From Candidatus Rokuibacteriota bacterium (GTDB taxonomy: Bacteria > Methylomirabilota > Methylomirabilia > Rokubacteriales > CSP1-6): DNA of 15,988 bases. The translations under genes and the position numbers were made by a program. The notes under the pieces are model-generated. The model saw only the letters and a program-made list of their open reading frames with translations. It did no database searches and had not been told where the DNA came from. Of the stretch, positions 1 through 8,054 are shown in pieces. Numbering within the stretch: the stretch's first letter is position 1; each line of letters begins with the position of its first letter. The DNA is taken from NCBI GenBank assembly GCA_003221435.1, contig QHRS01000086.1, positions 635 through 16,622 of the forward strand, in the 5' to 3' direction.

Positions 1-745
1 TCAACGAGTCCGCCAGCATGTTGCCCCATGTCGGAGTCGGGGGCGGGATTCCCACCCCCAGAAACCCGAGCGCGGCCTCGATGACGATGGCAACGCCCAG
101 GTGCGTCGTGGCGAGAACCAGATATGGAGCGAGGCACTGGGGCGAGACGTGCAACGCCATGATGCGCAGGTGGGAGGCGCCGGTCGATCGGCTCGCCTCG
201 ACATACGGCAACTCCTTCACCGTCAGCACCACCGACCGGATCACGCGCCCGCCAAACGGGATCCGTGTGATGGCAATGGCCACGATCACGGCCTGCATCC
301 CGGTGCCGATCGCCATCGAGATGGCCATGGCCAGGATCAGGTCCGGGAACGATTGCAGAATCTCCATGAGCCGCTGGCCGAAGAGGTCGAACCTCCCGCC
401 GAGATAGCCGCTGGCCAGCCCCCACAGCGAGCCCAGCGTCGTCCCGAGCAAGACCGCTGAGAACGCCACGAAGATCGACGAGCGCGCTCCGTAAATAACG
501 CGGCTGAGCGTATCGCGGCCGATCTGATCGGTGCCGAAGTAGTTCTGGGACCCGGGCGGGGTCCTCAGCCGCTTGAAATCGGCTTTCAATGGGTCGTTGG
601 GCGCGATGAGCGGCGCCGCGATCGCGACGAGGATGATGAGCAGGCCGACCACGCCACCCGCCGCGGAGACCGGGTTGCGCCGGGCGAAGACGCCGATCTC
701 ACGCAGCGTCGACGGGCTGTGACCGGGGTCGGAATCGCTTCCCAC
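1..745 (-). CDS. ABC transporter permease, DppC type (partial, 3' end off window)
   Basis: Second inner-membrane permease of a peptide/nickel-type ABC importer; it should pair with the DppB-type subunit just upstream. 248 residues are visible of a usual 280-300, and the frame stays open through the left edge. A cytoplasmic N-terminus leads into a first membrane segment at about residues 29-48. The family motif GTDQIGRD lies at residues 71-78. Several membrane segments follow, with the EAA-type cytoplasmic loop that contacts the ATPase at about residues 178-210. The chosen start is GTG at 745-743, 31 bases after the dppB stop; no ATG is in frame near the expected N-terminus and no clear ribosome site precedes this one, so the start is uncertain. 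The substrate cannot be read from the sequence. The ATPase genes would lie beyond the left edge. Confidence 0.9.
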   Translation of the reverse strand, partial: MGSDSDPGHSPSTLREIGVFARRNPVSAAGGVVGLLIILVAIAAPLIAPNDPLKADFKRLRTPPGSQNYFGTDQIGRDTLSRVIYGARSSIFVAFSAVLLGTTLGSLWGLASGYLGGRFDLFGQRLMEILQSFPDLILAMAISMAIGTGMQAVIVAIAITRIPFGGRVIRSVVLTVKELPYVEASRSTGASHLRIMALHVSPQCLAPYLVLATTHLGVAIVIEAALGFLGVGIPPPTPTWGNMLADSL

Positions 746-776
746 AGATGAGCCCGCTCGCGGAGAGACTCGCTTC

Positions 777-1733
777 CTACTGGAAGCGGAGCCTCGGATC
801 CAACCAGGCATAGCTCAGATCGACGAGGATATTGATCCCCATGAAGATGACGCCGTAGAGGAGGACCAGGTTCTGCACCACGATGATATCGCGCTCGACG
901 ACCGCGGTCACCAGCGCCGCGCCCAGCCCCGGCACCCCGAAGGCCTGTTCCACCGCGACGGACCCGCCCAGCACGAACCCCATCAGGATGCCGGACACGG
1001 TGATCACCGGCAGCAGCGCATTCGGGAGGGCATGCCGGATCACCACGAGCCCTTCCGCGAGGCCCTTGGCCTGGGCGGTTCGCACATAGTCCTCGCGGAT
1101 CACCTCGAGGAGGCAGGACCGGGTCATGCGGGCGATATACGCGCCCTGGCCCAGCCCCAGCACCACCGCGGGACCGATGACGAGCTGCAAGTTCGTCCAC
1201 GGATCCTCCCAGAGGTACACGACGAGGAGCGGGGATTTGTAATGGAACCAGAACAGCGAAGCCAGGACGATGAGCATCCCGAGCCAGAAACCGGGGATGG
1301 CCAGGAAGAGCACGGACAGCGACCGCGCGACGTTGTCGGCGAAGCTGTTGGGTCGGGAGGCGCTCACGATGCCGACCGGCAGTCCGACGATCCAGGAAAT
1401 GATCACCGATAACACCCCGATCTCCGCGCTCAAGGGACCACGGTGGAGGATCAACTCGGAGACCTTATCGCCTCGAAAAAAGGATTTACCCAGGCCGCCG
1501 GTCGCGATGTCCTTCATCCACCGGAGGTACTGAACCGGTAACGGGTCACTGAGGCCGAGGTCGGCCATGATGCGAGCGCGATCGGACTCGCCCAACCTGG
1601 TGAACCCCTCCGCGCCGAACATGGCGACCAGCGGGTCTCCCGGCAGGACCCGCATCACCACGAAGACGATGACGGATACCCCGAAGAGCGCCGGAAGGCT
1701 CACGATCAGGCGGCGGAGCAGATACTTCTGCAC
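777..1733 (-). CDS. ABC transporter permease, DppB type
   Basis: Full-length inner-membrane permease (318 residues, normal for the family) of an oligopeptide/dipeptide/nickel-type ABC importer. The N-terminus MQKYLLRRL leads into a first membrane segment at about residues 10-30, followed by the conserved RVLPGDP at 28-34. A long periplasmic stretch comes next, then the membrane core. The EAA loop is at about residues 213-240 (EDYVRTAQAKGL followed by RHALPNALLPV), and the C-terminus LDPRLRFQ is typical. The start is GTG at 1733-1731; a strong GGAGG sits only two bases before it, an unusually tight spacing, but the N-terminus matches the family. It lies 15 bases after the binding-protein stop and 31 bases before the DppC-type gene, so the three are probably one transcript. 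Confidence 0.94.
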   Translation of the reverse strand: MQKYLLRRLIVSLPALFGVSVIVFVVMRVLPGDPLVAMFGAEGFTRLGESDRARIMADLGLSDPLPVQYLRWMKDIATGGLGKSFFRGDKVSELILHRGPLSAEIGVLSVIISWIVGLPVGIVSASRPNSFADNVARSLSVLFLAIPGFWLGMLIVLASLFWFHYKSPLLVVYLWEDPWTNLQLVIGPAVVLGLGQGAYIARMTRSCLLEVIREDYVRTAQAKGLAEGLVVIRHALPNALLPVITVSGILMGFVLGGSVAVEQAFGVPGLGAALVTAVVERDIIVVQNLVLLYGVIFMGINILVDLSYAWLDPRLRFQ

Positions 1734-1748
1734 GTCCTCCAGGCCCGC

Positions 1749-3401
1749 TTACTTGTCCAGCCAGGCCGTGTCCCAGCGGACCACGTCATAGATTCCGAAG
1801 ATGTTGCGTGGGTTGTGCCCCTTGACGTAGGTGTACCAGCCGTCCGAGAGCTGCTCCCACGCCACCGGCAGCAGCGGCGGGTCCTGCTCCAGGATGGCTT
1901 CGGCCTGCCGGACCAGCGCATTCCGCTTCGCGTCGTCCAGCTCGCGGTCGATCTGGTGGACCACTTTCTGGAACACCGGGTTGTGCCATTTGGAGTAGTT
2001 CTGCGGTCCGTCCTTCCCGTACCACGCGTTGAAGTAGTCCGACGGGTCGATGAGCGTGGACACGACGGCGCCGATGCTGAGGTCGAAGTTCCCGGCCTGA
2101 GTCTCCTCGAAGAACGCGGAGATCTGAACGGTCCTGAGCTTGGTCTCGATGTTGAGTGCCTCCTTGAGCATCGCCTGGATCGCAACCGCCCAGAGTTTCC
2201 AGCTTGGGCCCTCCCGCACCACGAAGTCGACATTCCTGAGGCCACCGGCGTAACCGGCGTCGGTCATCAATCGGCGCGCCTCCTGGGTCGCCGCGGTCGA
2301 ATCGCGCTGATAACCCGGGCGCTTCGCCAGTTCCTCCGCCAGGGTCGCCGACTGCGAGAAGGGGTAGACGAACCCGCCCACCAGATAGGGCGCCATATCC
2401 TTGACGACGTCTTGCAGGACGTACCGGTCGAGGACCAGGTGCATGGCCCGGCGCACGCGTGAATCGCCGAACGGCTTCTTCTGGTCGTTGACCCAGACCG
2501 CATCGATCACGCTCTGATAGTAGGTGGCGCTGCTCATGCCCGCGGTCTGCCTGGCTCTCTTCACCGTTACGGTGTCCAGCACGCGGGCGTAGTCGAGCTT
2601 GCCGGCCAGGAGCGCCGCCCCCAGCTCGGGGGAGAACGGGAGAAAGTGATAGACCTCGATCCGGTCCAGATAGGGCAAGCCCTTGTTCCAGTAGTGCGGG
2701 TTCTTTTCCAGGATCCAGACTTCGTCCTTTTTCCGTGAGACGTGCCGGAACGGCCCCGTGCCGGGGTAGTTCGCCACCTGCCGGAGGTTGTAATCGTTCT
2801 CCTCGAGCGTCTTCTTGCGCACGATCACGTTCCACCCGCTCGCGATCGCTCCGAGTATGAACTTGCTCGGTCGGGGCTCGCTCAGCCTGAACTCGATCTT
2901 GTAGGGGTTGAGGACGTTGACCTCGCTCACCGCGGAGAACAGGGGCGTGCGGGGGATGACGACGCCCTTCGGGGGCCAGATGATGCGGGCGAACGTGGCC
3001 TTGACGTCGTCCGCCGTGAGCTCGGCGCCGTCGTGGAACGTGACCCCCTTCCGGAGGTGGAAGGTATAAGTTCTCCGGTCGGCGGAAATCTCCCATTTGT
3101 AGGCGAGGTCGGGGATGATGGTCTGGCCGTCCCTCGGGTCCCGTCGGATGAGATTGTCGTACATTGGCCCCTGGGCGCCCAGGTTCGCCACGGTGCCCGA
3201 CTGGTGGATGTCGAAGTGCGCGGGCGAGCTGACGACGCCGTAGCGCAAGGTCCCGCCGCGCTTCGGATTGGATTCCGGGGCCCTGAGCTCGAACGTGCCC
3301 TCGTGCGTTCGCGCGATCCCTCGCGAGCGGGACAGGTGCGAGGCAAGGGCGGCGCCGCCACCGGCGATGCCGAGCCGCCCGAGGAACGCGCGGCGGTTCA
3401 T
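1749..3401 (-). CDS. ABC transporter solute-binding protein, family 5 (DppA/OppA type), Tat signal
   Basis: Extracytoplasmic binding protein (550 residues) that delivers substrate to the two downstream permeases. The N-terminus NRRAFLGRLGIAGGG is a twin-arginine signal with the RR pair at residues 3-4 and a short hydrophobic stretch; no lipobox cysteine is visible, so the protein is probably soluble or signal-anchored. Family SBP_bac_5 features follow: KRGGTLRYGV near the mature N-terminus, the stretch YTFHLRKGVTFHDG with TADDVKATF, and GTGPFRH. The start is ATG at 3401, with GGAG five bases upstream (GGAGCTGCC then ATG). The open frame runs further up to 3551 but that extension has no ribosome site and would bury the Tat signal. 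Members bind peptides, nickel, sugars or opines; the ligand here is unknown. Confidence 0.93.
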   Translation of the reverse strand: MNRRAFLGRLGIAGGGAALASHLSRSRGIARTHEGTFELRAPESNPKRGGTLRYGVVSSPAHFDIHQSGTVANLGAQGPMYDNLIRRDPRDGQTIIPDLAYKWEISADRRTYTFHLRKGVTFHDGAELTADDVKATFARIIWPPKGVVIPRTPLFSAVSEVNVLNPYKIEFRLSEPRPSKFILGAIASGWNVIVRKKTLEENDYNLRQVANYPGTGPFRHVSRKKDEVWILEKNPHYWNKGLPYLDRIEVYHFLPFSPELGAALLAGKLDYARVLDTVTVKRARQTAGMSSATYYQSVIDAVWVNDQKKPFGDSRVRRAMHLVLDRYVLQDVVKDMAPYLVGGFVYPFSQSATLAEELAKRPGYQRDSTAATQEARRLMTDAGYAGGLRNVDFVVREGPSWKLWAVAIQAMLKEALNIETKLRTVQISAFFEETQAGNFDLSIGAVVSTLIDPSDYFNAWYGKDGPQNYSKWHNPVFQKVVHQIDRELDDAKRNALVRQAEAILEQDPPLLPVAWEQLSDGWYTYVKGHNPRNIFGIYDVVRWDTAWLDK

Positions 3402-3652
3402 GGCAGCTCCGGACGTCGCGAGGTGTGTGGGTCTGACATGGCTTCCCCCGCTGGGCGCGTAGAGGGACCAAGTCGCCGATCGCCCTGCCCGCGCCCCGGC
3501 CGCGACCGCGACGGCGGCGTCATCATAGCCGAAGCCACTCCCGGGCAACAAGAGCGGGGACCCTGGGCGCGACCCCGTCCGTCCGAAACCGACCCTCGCG
3601 AAGCTTCCCGGTCTTCCGAGCTACGCCGCGATACGACGACGCCGCGGCTCTG
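3402..3652. other. Intergenic region upstream of the binding protein
   Basis: A 251-base gap between the small unknown gene and the importer operon, both on the minus strand. It is GC-rich and holds no convincing gene. The only structure I would keep is a sigma-70-like promoter candidate at 3522-3551. No U-tract terminator for the upstream small gene was seen. Confidence 0.6.
3522..3551 (-). promoter_or_regulatory. Candidate sigma-70-type promoter for the importer operon
   Basis: On the minus strand, TTGTTG (3551-3546) is followed after 18 bases by TATGAT (3527-3522). The -10 box matches TATAAT at five of six positions and stands out in a GC-rich region; the -35 box matches only three of six. 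Transcription would begin near 3515, giving a leader of roughly 114 bases before the ATG at 3401. The call rests on sequence pattern only. Confidence 0.4.
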
Positions 3653-3862
3653 TCACCGCTTGAATCCGACGGAGCGGGTCAGGAGCCGGCCGAGCGTCGC
3701 GTGCATCTCGCTCAGGATCGAGCGCTTGACGCGGACCTGGACGGATTCGACGGGCTCGGCGCTGCCGAGCCGGTGGATCACAAATGTGCCCACGAATTCC
3801 TCGGCTCGCTCGTCAGTCGCGGCCAGGCCTCGCACTGTGAGCAACTCCCACTGCTCGGACAT
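3653..3862 (-). CDS. Small conserved-looking protein of unknown function
   Basis: I do not recognise this 69-residue product. It has a normal-looking composition, with mixed acidic and basic residues and alternating hydrophobic positions, unlike the Arg/Ser-rich shadows around it. Ribosome binding is strong: GGGGAGG at 3875-3869, six bases before ATG 3862. The protein begins MSEQWELLTVRGL and has a central part suggestive of beta strands (EEFVGTFVIHRLG, then SVQVRVKRSIL). It has no cysteine, signal peptide or membrane segment. It is divergent from the FGGY kinase with only 43 bases between the start codons, so the two may share a control region. An RBS-supported start and plausible composition make it likely real; no function can be inferred. 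Confidence 0.65.
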   Translation of the reverse strand: MSEQWELLTVRGLAATDERAEEFVGTFVIHRLGSAEPVESVQVRVKRSILSEMHATLGRLLTRSVGFKR

Positions 3863-3905
3863 GGCAGGCCTCCCCGTTTCATTCTACGATAGCGTCCGGG
3901 CCGAG

Positions 3906-5366
3906 ATGATCATCGCCCTCGACATCGGGACCTCTTCGACGCGCGCGACGCTCTATGATGCCGCCGGCTCCCGGATCGAGGGTGTCCAGCACCAGGTGCT
4001 CTGCGAGCCGCTGACCGTCGCGGGCGGAGGCGTCGAGCACGACCCGACGCGCCTGCTCGAGGCCGCGGTCGCCTCGATCGACGCCGTGCTGACCCGCGCG
4101 GTCGAGGTCCGCGGCGTCGGGATCTGCACCTTCTGGCACGGCCTGCTCGGATTCGATGCCCGAGGCCGCCCGATCACCCCCGTCTACACGTGGGCCGACA
4201 CACGCAGCGACGGCGCCGTCGACGACCTCAACACGCGTCTCGATGAAGATGCCGTTCACGACCGCACAGGCTGCCATCTTCATTCGTCTTACTGGCCCGC
4301 GAAGATCCGCTGGTATTCCGCGCTCTCTGCCGCGAGCCCGGTCGACCGCTGGGGTTCGATCGGAGAGCTGCTCGCCCTCGAATGGTTCGGCGAGGCGGCG
4401 ACGGGCATCTCCATGGCGTCGGCGACGGGATTGTTCGATCAGCGAGCCTCGCGCTGGGATCCCGAGCTGCTCGAGGCCGCGGGCATCGACGAGCGCCGGC
4501 TGTTTCCCTTGCGCGATCGCGGTGAGCCGTGGCGGCGGCTCAGGGAGCCGTGGGCGGCGCGCTGGCCCAAGCTGCGGGATGCGGCGTGGTTCCCTGCCGT
4601 CGGCGACGGCGCGGCGAGCAACATCGGCTGCGGCTGCACGGGGCCCGGCCGCATCGCGCTCAGCGTCGGCACGTCGGCGGCCATGCGCGTCGTCAGCGAC
4701 GACCCTCCCCGCCGGACACCCCGTGGACTCTGGCGCTACCGGGTGGACCGGCGGCTGTCGGTCGTGGGCGGCGCGCTCTCGGAGGGTGGCAACGTGTACG
4801 CCTGGTGCCTCGAGATCCTGCGGCTGCCCGCCGGGCCGACGCTCGAGCGCGAGCTGCGCGAAGCCGTCGAGCGGGACCATGGCCTGGCGGTCCTGCCTTT
4901 CCTCGCGGGCGAGCGCAGCCCGGGCTGGAGGGGTCGGGCCCGCGCGGCCATCGGAGGGCTCTCGCTCGGCACGACACCGATAGAGATCCTTCACGCGGCC
5001 CTCGAGAGCGTTGCGCTTCGCCTCGCGCTGGTCTACGAGCGCCTGGCGCCGCTGGCGTCCCCGCGGCACGAGATCATCGTCTCGGGCGGCGCCCTCTCCC
5101 ACTCCCGCGCGTGGGCGCAGATGATCGCTGATGCCCTCGGTCAGCCCCTCACGCTCTCGCGCGAAAGCGAGGCGTCGAGCCGCGGCGTCGCGCTGCTCGC
5201 CCTCGACTCCCTCGGCATCCCGCCCGATCTGGCCGGAGCCCGGGCGCCCGACGGCGAGCGCGTCGAGCCCGACCCCACGCGACAGGAGCGGTATGCGGAG
5301 GCCACCGCCCGCCACAGCCGTCTCTACGACGCGCTCGTCGGCCCGACAGGCACCCCACCCGGCTAG
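3906..5366 (+). CDS. gntK: FGGY-family carbohydrate kinase, probably gluconokinase
   Basis: Cytoplasmic ATP-dependent sugar kinase of 486 residues, a normal length for the family. The first phosphate-binding motif is in MIIALDIGTSSTRATLYD (residues 1-18). FTWHG-like FWHGLLGFD at 77-84 and VYTWADTRS at 93-101 resemble gluconokinases. The catalytic aspartate is D234 in GDGAASN, GTSAA at 255-259 lies in the second half, and SGGALSHS at 393-400 with the following adenine-site helix closes the C-lobe. The start is ATG 3906 because the family begins directly with the phosphate loop; an in-frame ATG at 3861 would add 15 residues and overlap the divergent gene's start codon, and neither has a strong ribosome site. 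Proximity to zwf, pgl and gnd supports gluconate to 6-phosphogluconate, but xylulose or another sugar is not excluded. Confidence 0.82.
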   Translation: MIIALDIGTSSTRATLYDAAGSRIEGVQHQVLCEPLTVAGGGVEHDPTRLLEAAVASIDAVLTRAVEVRGVGICTFWHGLLGFDARGRPITPVYTWADTRSDGAVDDLNTRLDEDAVHDRTGCHLHSSYWPAKIRWYSALSAASPVDRWGSIGELLALEWFGEAATGISMASATGLFDQRASRWDPELLEAAGIDERRLFPLRDRGEPWRRLREPWAARWPKLRDAAWFPAVGDGAASNIGCGCTGPGRIALSVGTSAAMRVVSDDPPRRTPRGLWRYRVDRRLSVVGGALSEGGNVYAWCLEILRLPAGPTLERELREAVERDHGLAVLPFLAGERSPGWRGRARAAIGGLSLGTTPIEILHAALESVALRLALVYERLAPLASPRHEIIVSGGALSHSRAWAQMIADALGQPLTLSRESEASSRGVALLALDSLGIPPDLAGARAPDGERVEPDPTRQERYAEATARHSRLYDALVGPTGTPPG

Positions 5367-5398
5367 CAGCCAGTCCGGGAATGGTGCGAGCTCACTGC

Positions 5399-5487
5399 GG
5401 ACACTGCTCGCCGTTTCGAGCGCGGGCTCGGCCGGCGCACTCCCTTCCGGGGGAGGTCTCGGAGGGGGCCGTCGAGGCCCCCTCCGA
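5399..5487 (+). repeat. Dispersed hairpin repeat, copy A
   Basis: Related to the element at 11121-11220 in the same orientation. Both share GGACACTG (5399-5406), TTCGAGCGC (5415-5423), a GC hairpin and a G-rich/C-rich hairpin. In this copy the first hairpin pairs 5420-5427 with 5431-5438 with one mismatch, and the second is a perfect 12-base stem, 5459-5470 with 5476-5487, loop GTCGA. It lies 33 bases after the kinase stop and 57 bases before the rpiB-pgi start. There is no T-run after the stem, so it is not a classical intrinsic terminator, though such a strong hairpin may stop or process the kinase transcript. It is more diverged than copy B and lacks perfect outer repeats. Confidence 0.75.
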
Positions 5488-5543
5488 TTGGGCTAGCCTT
5501 GCCGACCCGGGCCGGTTCCTGACATACTGAGAGTGGAGATTCC

Positions 5544-8054
5544 ATGCGCATCGCATTCGGTTGTGATCACGCGGGGTTCCCTCACAAGGGGACCATTGTC
5601 GACGCGCTCGAGGCCGATGGCCACCACGTGCTCGACGTGGGCACGTTTTCGGACGAGCCGGTGGACTATCCCGACTTCGCTCGCGCGGCCGCGGACGCGG
5701 TCCGCAAGAAGTTCGTCGAGATGGGCGTTCTCGTGTGCGGGAGCGGGGTTGGGGCGTCGATCGCAGCCAACAAGTTCCGGGGCATCCGCGCCGCGCTCGT
5801 GCACGACGAGTTCACCGCCCGCCAGAGCCGGAGCGACGACGATGCCAACGTCATCTGCCTCGGCGCGCGCGAGATCAGCGCCGCGCGGGCCGTCGCGCTC
5901 ATTCGCGAGTTTCTCGCCACGCCGTTCTCCAACGAGGAGCGTCACGTCCGCCGCCTGGCCAAGATCGCGGAGCTGGAGAGCGGGCTGCCGCAGAGCGTCG
6001 AGCGCCCGTCCAGGCCGAAGGTCGCCACGCCAGCGGCCGCGCCCCCGAGCGTGCCAAAACCCAAGGCTCCCGCTGCGCCGGTTGCCCCGCCCGCGCCGGC
6101 CGAGGTCGCCGCAGCGCCGCGGCCCCAGGTAGTGGTTCCACGCCCCGCAGTGAAGGCGCCGCCGGTGGCCGCGCCCGCCGCGGCGGCACGCACCGTGGCG
6201 GGGGTCACCGGGCCGAGGCCCAGGCCCGGCGCGGACGCCAGGCAGGCGCCGCCGGCGCCGCCCGCGAGAGAATCGTCGCTCGAAGAGATCGCGCGCGTTG
6301 CCGCCGCGTCCATGGGCGAGCCCGAGGACGCGGCCGAGCCCGAGCACGTGATCACTCTCGACGAGGCGTTCCGCGTCGATCCGACGACGCTCGCACCGGC
6401 GCAGGGGGCGCTCAATCAGCTCGACGCGATGGAGTTCGGGGAGCGCCTGTGGGTGAAGGACGCGAGTCTCTGGAGCAACGAGGCCGGGATGCAGGCGGCG
6501 ATCAAGAACCGACTCGGCTGGCTCACCTCGCCGACCCTGATGCGCGAGTACGCGGCCGACCTGAAGACGTTCGCCACCGAGGTGCGCCGCCTGGGGTACT
6601 CGAACATCCTCCTGCTCGGAATGGGCGGGTCGCGCCTGGCCCCGGAGGTGATGCACCGCACCCTCGGCTCGAAGATGGGCTTCCCCGATCTCGCGGTGCT
6701 CGACTCGACGGACCCGGCCGCCGTGAAGAACACGCTCGCGCGGCTGCAGCTCTCGCGCACGTTGTTCGTCGTCTCGTCCAAGTCCGGGACCACGGCGGAG
6801 GTGACCGCGCTGTACAAGTTTTTCCGAGCCCAGGTCGATGCGGGGAAGCCGCCGAAGCCGGGGCAAAGCTTCGCGGCGATTACGGATCCCGGCAGCCCAC
6901 TCGAGAAGCTCGCGAGGGAGGCCGGCTTCCGGCGCACCTTCCTGAACCACCCGAGCATCGGCGGCCGGTTCTCGGCGCTCTCGTTCTTCGGGCTGGTGCC
7001 GGCAGCGCTGATCGGCGTCGATATCGACAAGCTGCTCGAGCGCGCGGGCGCGATGGTGTCCGCGTGCGCCGATTCGGTGCCGGTGCGCGAGAATCCCGCT
7101 TTCACGCTCGCCGCGCTGCTCGCGGGCTTCGCGCTGAAGGGTCGCGACAAGGTCACGTTCGTTCTCTCCGAGAAGATCGCCGCGTTCGGCACGTGGCTGG
7201 AGCAGCTCCTCGCGGAATCGACCGGCAAGGACGGCAAGGGCCTGGTCCCGGTCGATCACGAGCCCCTCGGGCTTCCCTCGGCCTACGGCAACGACCGCGT
7301 CTTCGTCGCCCTGACGCTCGCGGGCGACACGCCGGACCCGGCCCTCGACGCCCTCGACGTGGCGGGCCACCCCGTCTACCGTCTGACGCTCAAGGACCCG
7401 TACGATCTCGGCGCGGAGTTCTTCAGGTGGGAGCTCGCGACCGCGGCGATGGGAGCGCTCCTGGGCGTGAATCCGTTCGACGAACCGAATGTCGCCCAGG
7501 CGAAGGAGACGACGCAGACGATGCTGGCGACGTTCAAGAAATCGAAGCGGCTGCCCGACTGGCCTGTCGATCGGGAGCAGGACGGTATCCTGCTGCTCGC
7601 CAACCAGGGCACGAAGCCCGCGTCCGTGACCGACGGGCTCGGCCAGTTCCTCGGCCAGGCGAAGCCCGGCGATTATCTGGCGCTGCTTGCGTACCTGACG
7701 CCGGACCACGAGACGACGGAGGCGCTGCAGTCGCTGCGCTCGCTGATTCGCGACCGGCTGCACATCGCGACCACGGTCGGATACGGGCCGCAGTATCTTC
7801 ACTCGACGGGCCAACTCCACAAGGGCGGGCCGAACACCCTGCTCGCGATCCAGCTCACCGGCGATGACAAGGAAGACGTCGCGATCCCGGGCGAGGGCTA
7901 CGGGTTCTCCGCGCTCAAGGCCGCCCAGGCGATTGGCGATCTCGAGACGCTGCGAAACGCGAACCGCCGGGTCATCCGGCTGCACCTGGGCGGCCGGGTG
8001 CCGGCTGCGATCGAGAAGCTCGTCGGGATGGTCGGAAGAGCTCTGAAGCAGTGA
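5544..8054 (+). CDS. Fused ribose-5-phosphate isomerase B / glucose-6-phosphate isomerase
   Basis: An 836-residue protein with two isomerases joined by a linker. Residues 1-150 are RpiB-like (ribulose-5-P to ribose-5-P): CDHAGF at 7-12, the catalytic cysteine C65 in CGSGVG, and phosphate-site arginines R133 and R137. The usual ring-opening histidine position reads Asp98 (SDDDAN, 97-102). Residues about 151-262 are an Ala/Pro-rich linker. Residues about 263-836 are a glucose-6-phosphate isomerase of the kind normally fused to transaldolase: GMGGSRLAPE (359-368), SSKSGTT (411-417), GGRFSALS (473-480), EQLLAEST (553-560), HSTGQLHKGGPNT (753-765). The start is ATG 5544, with GGAG five bases upstream. 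The frame is continuous, with no sign of a frameshift join. It is the first gene of the pentose phosphate operon; its stop overlaps the gnd start. Confidence 0.9.
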   Translation: MRIAFGCDHAGFPHKGTIVDALEADGHHVLDVGTFSDEPVDYPDFARAAADAVRKKFVEMGVLVCGSGVGASIAANKFRGIRAALVHDEFTARQSRSDDDANVICLGAREISAARAVALIREFLATPFSNEERHVRRLAKIAELESGLPQSVERPSRPKVATPAAAPPSVPKPKAPAAPVAPPAPAEVAAAPRPQVVVPRPAVKAPPVAAPAAAARTVAGVTGPRPRPGADARQAPPAPPARESSLEEIARVAAASMGEPEDAAEPEHVITLDEAFRVDPTTLAPAQGALNQLDAMEFGERLWVKDASLWSNEAGMQAAIKNRLGWLTSPTLMREYAADLKTFATEVRRLGYSNILLLGMGGSRLAPEVMHRTLGSKMGFPDLAVLDSTDPAAVKNTLARLQLSRTLFVVSSKSGTTAEVTALYKFFRAQVDAGKPPKPGQSFAAITDPGSPLEKLAREAGFRRTFLNHPSIGGRFSALSFFGLVPAALIGVDIDKLLERAGAMVSACADSVPVRENPAFTLAALLAGFALKGRDKVTFVLSEKIAAFGTWLEQLLAESTGKDGKGLVPVDHEPLGLPSAYGNDRVFVALTLAGDTPDPALDALDVAGHPVYRLTLKDPYDLGAEFFRWELATAAMGALLGVNPFDEPNVAQAKETTQTMLATFKKSKRLPDWPVDREQDGILLLANQGTKPASVTDGLGQFLGQAKPGDYLALLAYLTPDHETTEALQSLRSLIRDRLHIATTVGYGPQYLHSTGQLHKGGPNTLLAIQLTGDDKEDVAIPGEGYGFSALKAAQAIGDLETLRNANRRVIRLHLGGRVPAAIEKLVGMVGRALKQ

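Noticed and set aside
3402..3551. N-terminal extension of the binding protein by 50 residues
   Set aside because: It would bury the twin-arginine signal; ATG 3401 has a good ribosome site.
2742..3905. Upstream in-frame extension of the FGGY kinase to an 874-codon frame
   Set aside because: It runs antisense through the binding-protein gene and the small divergent gene; the kinase family begins at the phosphate loop at 3906.
3861..3905. Alternative kinase start at ATG 3861
   Set aside because: It would add 15 residues not expected in the family, has no ribosome site, and overlaps the start codon of the RBS-supported minus-strand gene.
3879..5315. A 478-codon minus-strand frame
   Set aside because: Antisense shadow of the kinase with Arg/Ala/Gly-rich composition and no recognisable domain.
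5459..5487. Classical Rho-independent terminator after the kinase
   Set aside because: The stem is strong but no T-run follows on the plus strand, and the sequence is part of a dispersed repeat.
5499..5528. TTGCCG, 18 bases, CATACT as a promoter for rpiB-pgi
   Set aside because: Transcription would start near 5535, inside the ribosome site at 5535-5538, which makes it an unlikely promoter.
5493..7985. An 830-codon open frame on the minus strand
   Set aside because: It lies entirely antisense to the rpiB-pgi fusion, is very rich in Arg and Gly with no domain motifs, and is an expected artefact of high GC at third codon positions.
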